From a bacterium (GTDB lineage: Bacteria > Krumholzibacteriota > Krumholzibacteriia > LZORAL124-64-63), in contig JADJQR010000001.1 of assembly GCA_016712675.1 (NCBI GenBank), positions 4,659,483-4,723,482 on the forward strand: a stretch of DNA of 64,000 nt. The letters are read 5' to 3'. The translations under genes were made by a program, and so were the position numbers. Under the pieces are notes generated by a model. The model worked only from the letters and a program-made list of their open reading frames with translations, did not search any database and was not told the DNA's origin. Below are positions 34,297-42,531 of the stretch, in pieces. Every line of letters begins with the position of its first letter. Positions within the stretch are counted from its first letter, which is position 1.

Positions 34297-35366
34297 GGGG
34301 CCGACTTGCGCCGGCGCAAGTCCTCGCCTTCATCGTGCTCGTCTGCGCGACGCTCCTGGTCCCGGCCGAGCCGGCACGCGCGGTCGTCTGTGACGGCGCA
34401 CCGATCACGGTGCAGTTCGCCCGCGCCGACGTCGCCTTCGTCGGCACGCCCACCGCCTGGCACAACCCGAATGCCGGTGCCGACGTCATCTCCACCGCCG
34501 ACCCGATCCACTACGCCTTCAGCGTGGAACTGGCCTGGAAGGGCGTCGACACCGACACGCTGACGGTGCTGACGCCCGCAGGCGGCCCCAGCGGCGGCCG
34601 CAGCTTCCGGATCGGCGAGCGCTACCTCATTCTCTGCCAGCTGCGTGACGGACGGCCCTGGACCGGACTCTGCTCCGGCGATGACATGCTGAAGAACGCG
34701 CTGGCCGCCCGTTACCTGCTGCCGGCGCCGGTGCCCATCGTGCCGGGCGCCGATTGGCCGGCGCTGGATCGTGACGGACTGCTGGCGTGGATGCAGAACG
34801 ACAACGCCGAGGCCTTCCTGCTGGCCGCCTCGCTCTTGACGGGGGAGTACGCCACCCGCGGGCCGTCGGTACTCTCGACCTCGGATCTGGTCATCGCGGC
34901 GCCCGACCGGGTGCGACGGATCTTCGCCGCCCACGCCGACTCGGTCGCCCTGGCCTCAGCGCTGGCCGATCTGGCGCGCAGCCTGCTGGATGCCGAGTGG
35001 GAACAACAGCGCACCGCCGCCATCCGTGCGCTCGGCCATCTGGCCGCCCCCGCCGAGCTGGGCGCCGTCGTGCGCCGCGGGTTCGCCGATACGCACGAGG
35101 GTCCGCACGCCGCCGCGCGTTCGGTGATGATGGAGCGCGGGCGCGAGCTGGCGCCGCCGGAGGCGGCTGCCGGCGTGGCGGCCTTCATCGCCTCGCTGGG
35201 GACGATGGGCGGCGAGGGCCTGTGGCGGGGCGTACACCAGCTGCGCTACCTGCCGGAGCCGCACGGGCCGGTGCGCGCGTGTGTCGACTCGCTGCTGGCG
35301 ACTTCGACGGATCAGATGGTGCTCCGCATGGCGGCCGAGGTGCGGCGGGATCTCGGGCAGCGGTGA
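34293..35366 (+). CDS. Secreted hypothetical protein with a palindrome-encoded N-terminus
   Basis: The 357-residue product begins at a GTG that overlaps the exonuclease stop (GTGA). Codons 4-10 (RLAPAQV) are encoded by a full copy of the palindromic repeat, and directly lead into the signal helix LAFIVLVCATLLVPAEPARA. The mature part has an OB-like beta domain (ITVQFARADVAFVGTPTAWH, VELAWKGVDTDTLTVLTPAG) with cysteines, like the gene at 29073, then a helical HEAT-like region (RTAAIRALGHLAAPAELGAV). No enzyme motif is evident. The frame can be read further upstream over the exonuclease gene, but that part is a shadow. Confidence 0.7.
   Translation: MRGRLAPAQVLAFIVLVCATLLVPAEPARAVVCDGAPITVQFARADVAFVGTPTAWHNPNAGADVISTADPIHYAFSVELAWKGVDTDTLTVLTPAGGPSGGRSFRIGERYLILCQLRDGRPWTGLCSGDDMLKNALAARYLLPAPVPIVPGADWPALDRDGLLAWMQNDNAEAFLLAASLLTGEYATRGPSVLSTSDLVIAAPDRVRRIFAAHADSVALASALADLARSLLDAEWEQQRTAAIRALGHLAAPAELGAVVRRGFADTHEGPHAAARSVMMERGRELAPPEAAAGVAAFIASLGTMGGEGLWRGVHQLRYLPEPHGPVRACVDSLLATSTDQMVLRMAAEVRRDLGQR
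34304..34321. repeat. Palindromic repeat copy inside a signal-peptide coding region
   Basis: ACTTGCGCCGGCGCAAGT, perfect, lies 11 bases after the GTG start of the secreted gene and is read in frame as part of the positively charged n-region. Confidence 0.92.
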
Positions 35367-35490
35367 AGGATCCCGCGCCCCGATCGAGGGGGATCCTTCG
35401 CTGCCGGTTCCTGACGCCATCGACGCTTATTCTCCAGACCTGCCGTCAGCCAACGGTCAACCGGTCTCCAACGGACGGAGCTAGCCAGAC

Positions 35491-37878
35491 ATGACGAGGC
35501 GACATTGCGGATTGCGGTTGGCGGGGGCCTTCGCGCTGGCCTGCCTCGCCGTCGCCGGCGTGCCGGCTTCGCTCACGGCGGCGCCTTCGGCCGTCGGCGT
35601 CTCGACAGATGCTTCCGGCGAGGGATTCTGGGATGATCGCTTCGACGACCCGCTCAACGCGGCTTGGTATTGCAGTGTCCACCGCGACCGCTTCGGCACG
35701 GTGTTTCTGGTGGTTGGAGACCAGGATGCCGCGGGCGATGACGAGGCGACGATCTACCGCAGGCAGGATGACGATTGGAAGCCCGTCGCACAACCCATCC
35801 ACGGCTTCGCCTATGCCGTGGCGGGCGACAGCCAGGGCAATGTCTACGTCGGCGGTGCCTTCGATCGCGCCGGCGCAACGGCGGCGCGCAACATCGCGAT
35901 GTGGGACGGTGTGAACTGGTCATCTCTCGGCGGCGGAGCCAACGGCGCCGTCCGTGCACTGGCCATCGATGCGCAGGACCGCCTCTACATCGGCGGCGGG
36001 TTTGGATCCCCCGGCAGCCACGTGGCGATGTGGAGTGGCAGCTTCTGGTCTGGACTCGGGGATGGGATCTACGGACCCGTTTACGCGATGGACATCGACC
36101 CCGCGGGCAAGCTCTACGTCGGTGGCGATTTCGGGCCCTCCGGTGCAAGTGTGGCGGTATGGGACGGCTTGGTCTGGTCGACCCAGAACGGCAGCATTAC
36201 CGGCACGATCGAATCCCTGGCGGCCGCACCGCAAGGCGGCGTCTACGTCGGCGGCGAGTTCACGACGTCTGACGGCTCGGCCCAGAACATCGCGCTGTGG
36301 CACGGCGGCGCGTGGAGTGCGCTGGGCTCGGGCGTGAACGATCGCGTGGATGCTCTGGCCGTCGCCGGCGACGGCACCGTCTTCCCGGTCGGCGATTTCA
36401 CCGCGGCCGGAGGTCAGCCCGCCCTGCATGTTGCCTCCTGGGACGGCGCGGCGTGGAGTGCGGTAGGGGATGGACTGCCCCGGCGGTTCACTTCCATTGT
36501 GGTGGATGATGTGGGCGGCCTGATGGCCGGCGAGCGCACCTGCGTGCGCTGGGACGGCCAGCGATGGTTCGCTCTCGGCTCGGGCCTGGACGGCCCGGTC
36601 CACGTTCTGGCGCGCGCGGCCTCCGGTGACATCTATGCCGGCGGCCAGTTCTACGAGGCCGGCGGCGTCTACGCGGACCATATCGCCCGCTGGGACGGGG
36701 CGTTCTGGTCAGGTCTGCCCTACGGCTTCGACGCCCCCGTGCACGCACTGGCGATCGGAATGGACGGTCGGCTCTATGCGGGCGGACAGTTCCTGTGGAC
36801 GCGCGATCTCTCGAGCACCCTGCTGCGCCATGTCGCGCGCTGGGATGGCAGCGCCTGGTCCGCCGTGGGGGCCGGGTTCAATGGACCTGTCCTGGCGATG
36901 GCCGCGAGTCAGGATGGCGGGATCTTCGCCGCCGGCGTGTTCACGGGGTCCGGAAGCTCGCCGCTGGCCGGCCTTGCACGCTGGGACGGCGAGGGGTGGG
37001 TCGATGTCGGCGGGGGCGCGAACGACACCGTCTGGACATTGGCCACCGACGGGCAGGGCGGCCTCTATGCCGGCGGCGCCTTCACGAGCGCGGGCGGTCA
37101 GCCCGCCGCGCATATCGCGCGGTGGGATGGGAGCTCATGGAGTTCGCTGGGCAGCGGCACGGACGGCAACGTCTATGCGATGGCTGTCGCCGCCGACGGG
37201 ACGCTGTACGCGGCAGGCGATTTCGCGACGGCGGGCGGCATCGCTGCCGGCATGGTGGCGCGCTGGAACGGCACCGACTGGGCGCCGCTGGGCGACGGCG
37301 TGGACGGAATGGCCGTATCGGCGCTGACCCTCGATGGCCACGGTAACCTGTACGCAGCCGGCGCCTTCACCCACGCCGGTGGCGTGCCCGCCGCCAACGT
37401 CGCCCGCTGGGACGGCCTGGACTGGCATCCGCTGGCCGCCGGCACCAGCGACTTCGTGAACGCGCTCGCGTTCGATCCCGGCCGCCGGGAGTTGATGGTC
37501 GGGGGCTTCTTCAACTACACCGGCGACATCGACTCGCGGTTCTGCGCCGTCTGGCACGCCGAGAGCACGCCCGCGGCCGCACCCGACCCCCGGCCGAGTA
37601 CGCAGATGGTCGACGTGCGCGCCTTCCCGAATCCCTTCAATGCCGCCGTGGAACTCCGCCTGGAGCTTCCCGGGGAGGCCACGGTCCGCATCACGATCCA
37701 CGACCTGCGGGGCCGACTCGTGGCGCGCGTAACGGAGAGCACCTTGGCGCGCGGCACGCACGGCTTCACGTGGCATGGTCGGGATGGCGCCGGAGCCGAC
37801 GTCGCCTCGGGCGTGTACATGGCAAGGGTCGCCATCGAGGATCGGGTGCGGACGCTGAGGATCGCGCTTGTCAAGTAG
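35491..37878 (+). CDS. Secreted beta-propeller-like repeat protein with FlgD-like C-terminus
   Basis: The 795-residue protein has a signal peptide (LAGAFALACLAVAGVPASLT) and about 13 repeats of 45-50 residues. Each repeat runs like HIARWDGSSWSSLGSGTDGN then VYAMAVAADGTLYAAGDFAT and AGG, with the invariant W-x-G-x-x-W core. The pattern is a Kelch/NHL-like propeller unit, enough for two propellers. A FlgD-like sorting domain closes it (FPNPFNAAVELRLELPG, then WHGRDGAGADVASGVYMARV). It is probably surface-bound or secreted; ligand unknown. The ATG at 35491 has only a weak ribosome site (GGAG) upstream. Confidence 0.88.
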   Translation: MTRRHCGLRLAGAFALACLAVAGVPASLTAAPSAVGVSTDASGEGFWDDRFDDPLNAAWYCSVHRDRFGTVFLVVGDQDAAGDDEATIYRRQDDDWKPVAQPIHGFAYAVAGDSQGNVYVGGAFDRAGATAARNIAMWDGVNWSSLGGGANGAVRALAIDAQDRLYIGGGFGSPGSHVAMWSGSFWSGLGDGIYGPVYAMDIDPAGKLYVGGDFGPSGASVAVWDGLVWSTQNGSITGTIESLAAAPQGGVYVGGEFTTSDGSAQNIALWHGGAWSALGSGVNDRVDALAVAGDGTVFPVGDFTAAGGQPALHVASWDGAAWSAVGDGLPRRFTSIVVDDVGGLMAGERTCVRWDGQRWFALGSGLDGPVHVLARAASGDIYAGGQFYEAGGVYADHIARWDGAFWSGLPYGFDAPVHALAIGMDGRLYAGGQFLWTRDLSSTLLRHVARWDGSAWSAVGAGFNGPVLAMAASQDGGIFAAGVFTGSGSSPLAGLARWDGEGWVDVGGGANDTVWTLATDGQGGLYAGGAFTSAGGQPAAHIARWDGSSWSSLGSGTDGNVYAMAVAADGTLYAAGDFATAGGIAAGMVARWNGTDWAPLGDGVDGMAVSALTLDGHGNLYAAGAFTHAGGVPAANVARWDGLDWHPLAAGTSDFVNALAFDPGRRELMVGGFFNYTGDIDSRFCAVWHAESTPAAAPDPRPSTQMVDVRAFPNPFNAAVELRLELPGEATVRITIHDLRGRLVARVTESTLARGTHGFTWHGRDGAGADVASGVYMARVAIEDRVRTLRIALVK

Positions 37879-37969
37879 GCGCGCATGCAGCACGGTTGTG
37901 CGACGTGCATCTCACCGCGACTTCGCCGTGAGGCGCCGTGACGGTTCATTCGCCGGAAAGGCCGCAGCC

Positions 37970-38662
37970 ATGCCCATCAAGAAATGCCCCGTTGCGCGGT
38001 TGTTCATGGTCCTCCTCGTTTCGGCCTGGCTTGTCCCGGCATCCCGTGCCGACACCATCTATCTGGGCAGCGACGGCGGTGGTTGCCGAGAGCTGAGACC
38101 ATTCGGTTGCCCGAACTCGTTCGGCTCGAGTTTCGCGTTCCGCAGTTCGCTGCAGAGCCACCAGGTCGAGGACTTCGAAGACATGGCGGTGGGGAGCGTC
38201 CCGGAGTCCGGGGTCCGATTCGGAGTCGTGGAAGCGTCGATCACGGGCTCGGGTCAGGTGTCCGAGATTCAGGGCGAATCCGACCCTGGAGCGTATCCCA
38301 TGTCCGGCACGCGGTTCTTCCTCATCGACAGCCCCACCGGTCAGTTCACCCTGACGTTGTCGTCTCCGGCTGACGCGATCGGATTCCATGCGACCGATAT
38401 CGGTGACTTGGGCGCGGAGCTCACGGTCATCCTGGACGGCACGCGGGAGTTCCCCATCGAGTTGGGGACCTACGGTATTTCCGGCAGTGCCGTGTTCTTC
38501 GGCATCGTTTCGGAATCCGGACCGTTCAGTACCGTGACCGTGCGGCCCGAGCACCATCCCGAGGATGGCTGGGGCATCGACGACCTGATGATCGGATGGA
38601 CCGGCATCCTCATTCCCGCCGAGACCGGCAACTGGGGGAACCTGAAGGTCAGGTACCGTTGA
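37970..38662 (+). CDS. Secreted hypothetical protein, 230 residues
   Basis: A signal peptide (LFMVLLVSAWLVPASRA) leads to a beta-sandwich-like domain of the kind seen in PEP-CTERM and other exported proteins: VEDFEDMAVGSVPESGVRFG, then GTRFFLIDSPTGQFTLTLSS, AIGFHATDIGDLGAELTVIL and GWGIDDLMIGW near the end. No C-terminal anchor or sorting tag is present. It follows the propeller gene by 91 bases on the same strand and may be co-transcribed. GGAAAGG precedes ATG 37970. Confidence 0.75.
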   Translation: MPIKKCPVARLFMVLLVSAWLVPASRADTIYLGSDGGGCRELRPFGCPNSFGSSFAFRSSLQSHQVEDFEDMAVGSVPESGVRFGVVEASITGSGQVSEIQGESDPGAYPMSGTRFFLIDSPTGQFTLTLSSPADAIGFHATDIGDLGAELTVILDGTREFPIELGTYGISGSAVFFGIVSESGPFSTVTVRPEHHPEDGWGIDDLMIGWTGILIPAETGNWGNLKVRYR

Positions 38663-38700
38663 TGCCCTGAAGGGATGCTGCCGGACCGCACCGCAACCTG

Positions 38701-38730
38701 AAGGCCCCGACCGTCACCGGCCGGGGCCTT
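38701..38730. terminator. Strong hairpin between convergent genes
   Basis: AAGGCCCCG pairs perfectly with CGGGGCCTT, extended by CCG/CGG inside around the loop TCAC. It lies between the stops at 38662 (+) and 38768 (-), so it can serve both. No T-run follows on either strand. Confidence 0.6.
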
Positions 38731-38767
38731 CGCAATGGCGTGATCTGCTTCGACTGGCCGGGCCCTG

Positions 38768-40834
38768 CTACTTCACCAGCGTCATCGAGCGCGAGATCAC
38801 GCGCATCGTCGTTTGCAGGCGGTAGACGTACGTGCCCGACGCGGCCGGGGAGCCGGCGCCGTCGCGCCCGTCCCAGATCACGTGGTGCTCGCCCGCCTCA
38901 CGCGCGCCGTCGACCAGCGAGCGCACCAGGCGCCCCTGCAGGTCGAAGATGTCCAGCCGCACCGGACCGGTCCGGTCCAGGCTGAACGCGATGGTCGTCG
39001 AGGGGTTGAACGGGTTCGGGCTGTTCTGCGCCAGCCGCAGCGCCGCCGGCGTCACGTCGCTGTCCGGCGTCGTGTCCTCGTCGCGCGGGTCCTCCAGGCC
39101 GACCGTGCCGCCGATGATGACGCGGCCCTCGCCGCCCACCGGGTACTGCGCGGCGGTGACCACGCCGCCCAGGCCCTGCGTGATGTAGTTGGCCAGCGCC
39201 TGCTGGTACGACACGCCCATGATCTTCAGCGGCGCGCCGTTGAACGGGTACTGGTCGCCACCGCGAGCGGAGAAGTCGACGATGGCCATGTTCACGGCCG
39301 GGCCGGGAACCACGGCGCCGAACTCGCAGATGACCGTCTGCGGCTCGTCCATCAGCACGATCTCGCGGATGCGCGCGCCGGGCGTCGTGATGACGCCGCT
39401 CACGGGGTCGATGACCTGCGCCGTGCCGCTGGGGTCGTAGAGGAAACGCATGCCGGCCACCTGGCCGAAGCGCCCGTCGCCGAACTCGACGCGGCTGACA
39501 CAGTTCTCGAGGATCTCCTTGAGGTTCTCGCGGCTCAGATCCTCCACCACGCACAGGAAGTTCGCGAAGGGCAGGATGTCGAACGTGGTCTTCATCGAGA
39601 TGTTGCCGGCCGGGACCACCGCGTTGTTGCGGATGCCGCCGCCGTTCTGGATCGCGACGTCGACGCGCGTCACGCCGTAGTCGCCCATCAGCTGGCGGGC
39701 CTGCCACAGCATCGCGTCGGCAACCAGGTTGCCTTCGTTGGTCTCGCGCGAGCGCACGTTGGTGCGGACGCCGTCCAGGGGAACCTCGCTGACGCCGATG
39801 ATCTGCGCGGCGAGCGCGGCCGAGTACGCCGCCACCGGCGCCTCGACCGCGGCCACGATGGCCGCGTCCGGGGTCACGCCGTCGGCGTACGAGGCGTTGG
39901 CCACGCGCACCGGGCCGCCGGCGGTGGCAACCACGTTGCCGGCCGCGTCGAAGGTCACTTCCAGGCGGCCCACGTAGAGGTAGTTGCCCTGCGTCGTGAC
40001 GACGGGGATGCTGGCGCTGTCGCCGCCGGTGGCCAGCAGCGGGTAGGGACCGTAGATCACGTCGCCGGGCACCAGCAGGTCACCGGCGTTGGCCAGCACC
40101 TCGCTGCCGCCGCCGCCCACCATCACGTCGACGCCGCTCAGCATCGGCGCCAGCAGCAGGTCCTCCTGGATGCTCTGCAGGTGGCTGATCAGGATGATCT
40201 TGTTCACGCCGGCCAAGGTCAGCGCGTCGATCTCGGCCTGGACGGCCGGGGCCACCGCGTTCACGACCACGCCGCGCGGGCTGGAGATGTAGGGCAGGCG
40301 CTCGGTCGTGGCGCCGATGATGCCGATCTGCTGGCCGCCGGTGGTCACCACGAGCGAGCGCACCAGGTCGCCGCCGGTGACGTACGCCTGCAGGCCGGGC
40401 TCGGCGCTGAAGTCGAGGTTGCAGTTGACGTACTTCGGGCGGCTCACGTAGCCGGCCAGGAAGTCGGCCAGCACGTCCGGGTTGAAGTCGAAGTCGTGGT
40501 TGCCCAGGCAGACGGCGTCATAGCCGATGCGCTCCATGACCTGCGTGTCGTAGAAGGGCACGCCGTGGTCCAGGCTGGCGGAGAAGTTCGGGCCGGCCAG
40601 GAAGTTGTCGCCGCTCGAAACCATGATCTGGCCGTCGGTGGTCGTCGCGGCGCGCAGCTGGTCCAGCTTGGCCACGAAGGCCCCCGCGCCGCCGAAGCCG
40701 GCGCCGTTCGGCAGCAGCGAGCTCTCGCCGTCGTTGTTGTGGAAGATGGTCAGCGTGAAGGCGCCCGCGCCGCCGGCCGTGCCGAGCACGGCGAGCAGGG
40801 CGGCCAGCGCCACGATCGATCGCAATCTGTACAT
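38768..40834 (-). CDS. Secreted 5'-nucleotidase/UshA-like phosphoesterase with FlgD-like C-terminus
   Basis: The 688-residue enzyme has a signal peptide, a calcineurin-like metallophosphoesterase domain (LTIFHNNDGESSLLP, MVSSGDNFLAGP, CLGNHDFDFNPD, ILISHLQSIQED and the GG-GSE site) and the 5'-nucleotidase C-terminal domain (NEGNLVADAMLW, then NGGGIRNNAVVPAG and FDILPFANFLCVVEDL). It would release phosphate and nucleosides from extracellular nucleotides. The HIDVL-type H-x-H is replaced in part (HNND rather than HTND), still keeping the metal Asp. The end is a FlgD-like domain (SPNPFNPSTTIAFSLD). GGGGGAG precedes ATG 40834. The 266-base gap after it to 41100 holds nothing I can name. Confidence 0.92.
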   Translation of the reverse strand: MYRLRSIVALAALLAVLGTAGGAGAFTLTIFHNNDGESSLLPNGAGFGGAGAFVAKLDQLRAATTTDGQIMVSSGDNFLAGPNFSASLDHGVPFYDTQVMERIGYDAVCLGNHDFDFNPDVLADFLAGYVSRPKYVNCNLDFSAEPGLQAYVTGGDLVRSLVVTTGGQQIGIIGATTERLPYISSPRGVVVNAVAPAVQAEIDALTLAGVNKIILISHLQSIQEDLLLAPMLSGVDVMVGGGGSEVLANAGDLLVPGDVIYGPYPLLATGGDSASIPVVTTQGNYLYVGRLEVTFDAAGNVVATAGGPVRVANASYADGVTPDAAIVAAVEAPVAAYSAALAAQIIGVSEVPLDGVRTNVRSRETNEGNLVADAMLWQARQLMGDYGVTRVDVAIQNGGGIRNNAVVPAGNISMKTTFDILPFANFLCVVEDLSRENLKEILENCVSRVEFGDGRFGQVAGMRFLYDPSGTAQVIDPVSGVITTPGARIREIVLMDEPQTVICEFGAVVPGPAVNMAIVDFSARGGDQYPFNGAPLKIMGVSYQQALANYITQGLGGVVTAAQYPVGGEGRVIIGGTVGLEDPRDEDTTPDSDVTPAALRLAQNSPNPFNPSTTIAFSLDRTGPVRLDIFDLQGRLVRSLVDGAREAGEHHVIWDGRDGAGSPAASGTYVYRLQTTMRVISRSMTLVK

Positions 40835-41100
40835 GGGTGCACTCCCCCCTGGAGGTTCCGTTCGACAGCGCCACCGCCGCGAACCGCGCGCAAGCGCGGC
40901 CGCCTTCGGTGGCGTCCCGTGATCGCAGGGGAGTCTACCGTGCGAATGTCAACGGACGGCTTGCGGTCGGCCAGAAGCTCGTGAGGATTCGGCGCCGGCC
41001 CTGACCGGGCGCTAACGCGAAGCTGACCGCGATTTCGCGCGCCGCAAACGACTCCGATACATGGCGCCGCTAGATTGTCCGCCAAACACGGGAGGCGGTC

Positions 41101-42291
41101 ATGCGCGTCGCGATCTTCGCCGAGACGTTCCTGCCCAAATGGGATGGTGTCGCCAACACGACCTGCCACCTGCTGGACCATCTGGCAGCCCGCGGCCACG
41201 AGTCGATGATGATCGCCCCCGAGGGCGCGCCTGCCAGCTATGCCTCCACGCCGATCCTCGGCCGCCCCTGCTTCGCGCTGCCGATGTACCCGGCGCTGCG
41301 CCTGGTCACGCCGCGCCCCGGCCTGGGCTCGGAGATCCTCGACTTCAAGCCCGACATCGTGCACCTGATCAACCCGGCGCTGCTGGGCATCAGCGGCCTG
41401 CACCGGGCGCGCGAGGCCGGCGTGCCGGTCGTCGCGTCTTACCACACCGACCTGCCCGGCTACCTGGAGAAGTACAACCTGACGGCATTCCGCGACTTCG
41501 TCTGGAACTACTTCCGCTGGCTGCACAACCAGGCGGACCTGAACCTCTGCCCCACCCGCTTCATCCGGTGCCAGCTGGCCGAACGCGGGTTCGAGCGGCT
41601 GGAGATCTGGGGGCGCGGCGTCGACAGCCACATCTTCTCTCCCGGCCGGCGCAGCCGCCTGTGGCGCGAGCGGCTCACCGCGGGCCATCCCGAGGCACCG
41701 CTGCTGGTCTACGTCGGCCGCCTGGCGATCGAGAAGCGCGTGGAGGTGATCAGGCCGGTGCTGGACGAGCTGCCGCACGTGCGCCTGGCCATCATCGGCG
41801 ACGGGCCCGAGCGCGCGCGCCTGGAGGAGGTGTTCGCCGGCACCAACACCGTCTTCACCGGCTACCTGACGGGCGATGACCTGCCGGATGCCTACGCGGC
41901 CGGCGACATCTTCGTGTTCCCGGGCGAGAACGAGACGTTCGGGAACGTCGTGCTGGAGGCGATGGCCTCGGGGTTGCCGGCGCTGGTCGCCTCCCACAGC
42001 GGCCTGAAGGACCACACCCGGAACGGCTGGAACGGGTTCCAGTTCGAGCCCGGCAACGGCGCCCAGCTGGCCACGCTGGTGCGCTGGCTGCTGAGTGACC
42101 CCGATTACCGGGCCCGCCTGGCGGCCAACGCCCTGGACTACGCCCGCGGCCTGACCTGGGAGCAGAACCTGGACGGGCTCATCGGCCACTACGAGCGCCT
42201 GGTGGCGGCCCATCGCCGGGACGGCGCCGCGGCGGCGCGGACGCCCGAAGGCGGCCACGTCGCGGTGGCGGCAGCCTCCCGCCTGGCCTAG
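41101..42291 (+). CDS. GT4 glycosyltransferase, MgtA/SqdX-like
   Basis: The 396-residue GT-B enzyme opens with RVAIFAETFLPKWDGVANTT, typical of GDP-mannose-dependent lipid mannosyltransferases and sulfoquinovosyltransferases. It then shows VVASYHTDLPGYLEKYNL, a donor-domain start APLLVYVGRLAIEKRVEVIR, IIGDGPERARLEEVF and the E-x7-E donor motif FPGENETFGNVVLEAMASGL. It probably adds a sugar to a glycolipid at the membrane. It lacks a signal and is followed by a GC hairpin, so it is likely monocistronic. No clear ribosome site precedes the ATG. Confidence 0.9.
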   Translation: MRVAIFAETFLPKWDGVANTTCHLLDHLAARGHESMMIAPEGAPASYASTPILGRPCFALPMYPALRLVTPRPGLGSEILDFKPDIVHLINPALLGISGLHRAREAGVPVVASYHTDLPGYLEKYNLTAFRDFVWNYFRWLHNQADLNLCPTRFIRCQLAERGFERLEIWGRGVDSHIFSPGRRSRLWRERLTAGHPEAPLLVYVGRLAIEKRVEVIRPVLDELPHVRLAIIGDGPERARLEEVFAGTNTVFTGYLTGDDLPDAYAAGDIFVFPGENETFGNVVLEAMASGLPALVASHSGLKDHTRNGWNGFQFEPGNGAQLATLVRWLLSDPDYRARLAANALDYARGLTWEQNLDGLIGHYERLVAAHRRDGAAAARTPEGGHVAVAAASRLA

Positions 42292-42304
42292 ACTGGTCCC
42301 CGGG

Positions 42305-42322
42305 CCGGACGCAACCGTCCGG
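42305..42322 (+). terminator. Hairpin after the GT4 gene
   Basis: CCGGACG and CGTCCGG pair perfectly around the loop CAAC, 14 bases after the glycosyltransferase stop. There is no T-run. Confidence 0.45.
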
Positions 42323-42342
42323 ACACAGCCGGGGAGGCCGGG

Positions 42343-42531
42343 ATGGGGGACAGGGACCGCGTGCCGGAGACCCGGACGCTGTGCAAGTGGAAATCCGGGC
42401 AGTACGAGAAGGACCGCGCCCTGCTGGTCCGGATCGTGGCAGAACCGGTGTTCTTCTGTGCCGACTGCGGCCGCGTGGCCGGCAAGAAGAAGTGGCTGTG
42501 CGAGCCGACCCGCCTGCTCAAGGACGAGTGA
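42343..42531 (+). CDS. Small CxxC protein, 62 residues
   Basis: The product reads TLCKWKSGQYEKDRALLVRI, then PVFFCADCGRVAGKKKWLCE and a Lys-rich end. Four cysteines (C-x-n, CADC, C) look like a small zinc ribbon or knuckle. The CKWKSGQY opening occurs in small conserved proteins of other bacteria, as far as I recall, but I cannot give a function. It overlaps the stop end of ppk1 on the other strand by 14 bases. The ATG at 42343 lies seven bases after GGGAGG-like GGGGAGGCCGGG. Confidence 0.7.
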   Translation: MGDRDRVPETRTLCKWKSGQYEKDRALLVRIVAEPVFFCADCGRVAGKKKWLCEPTRLLKDE

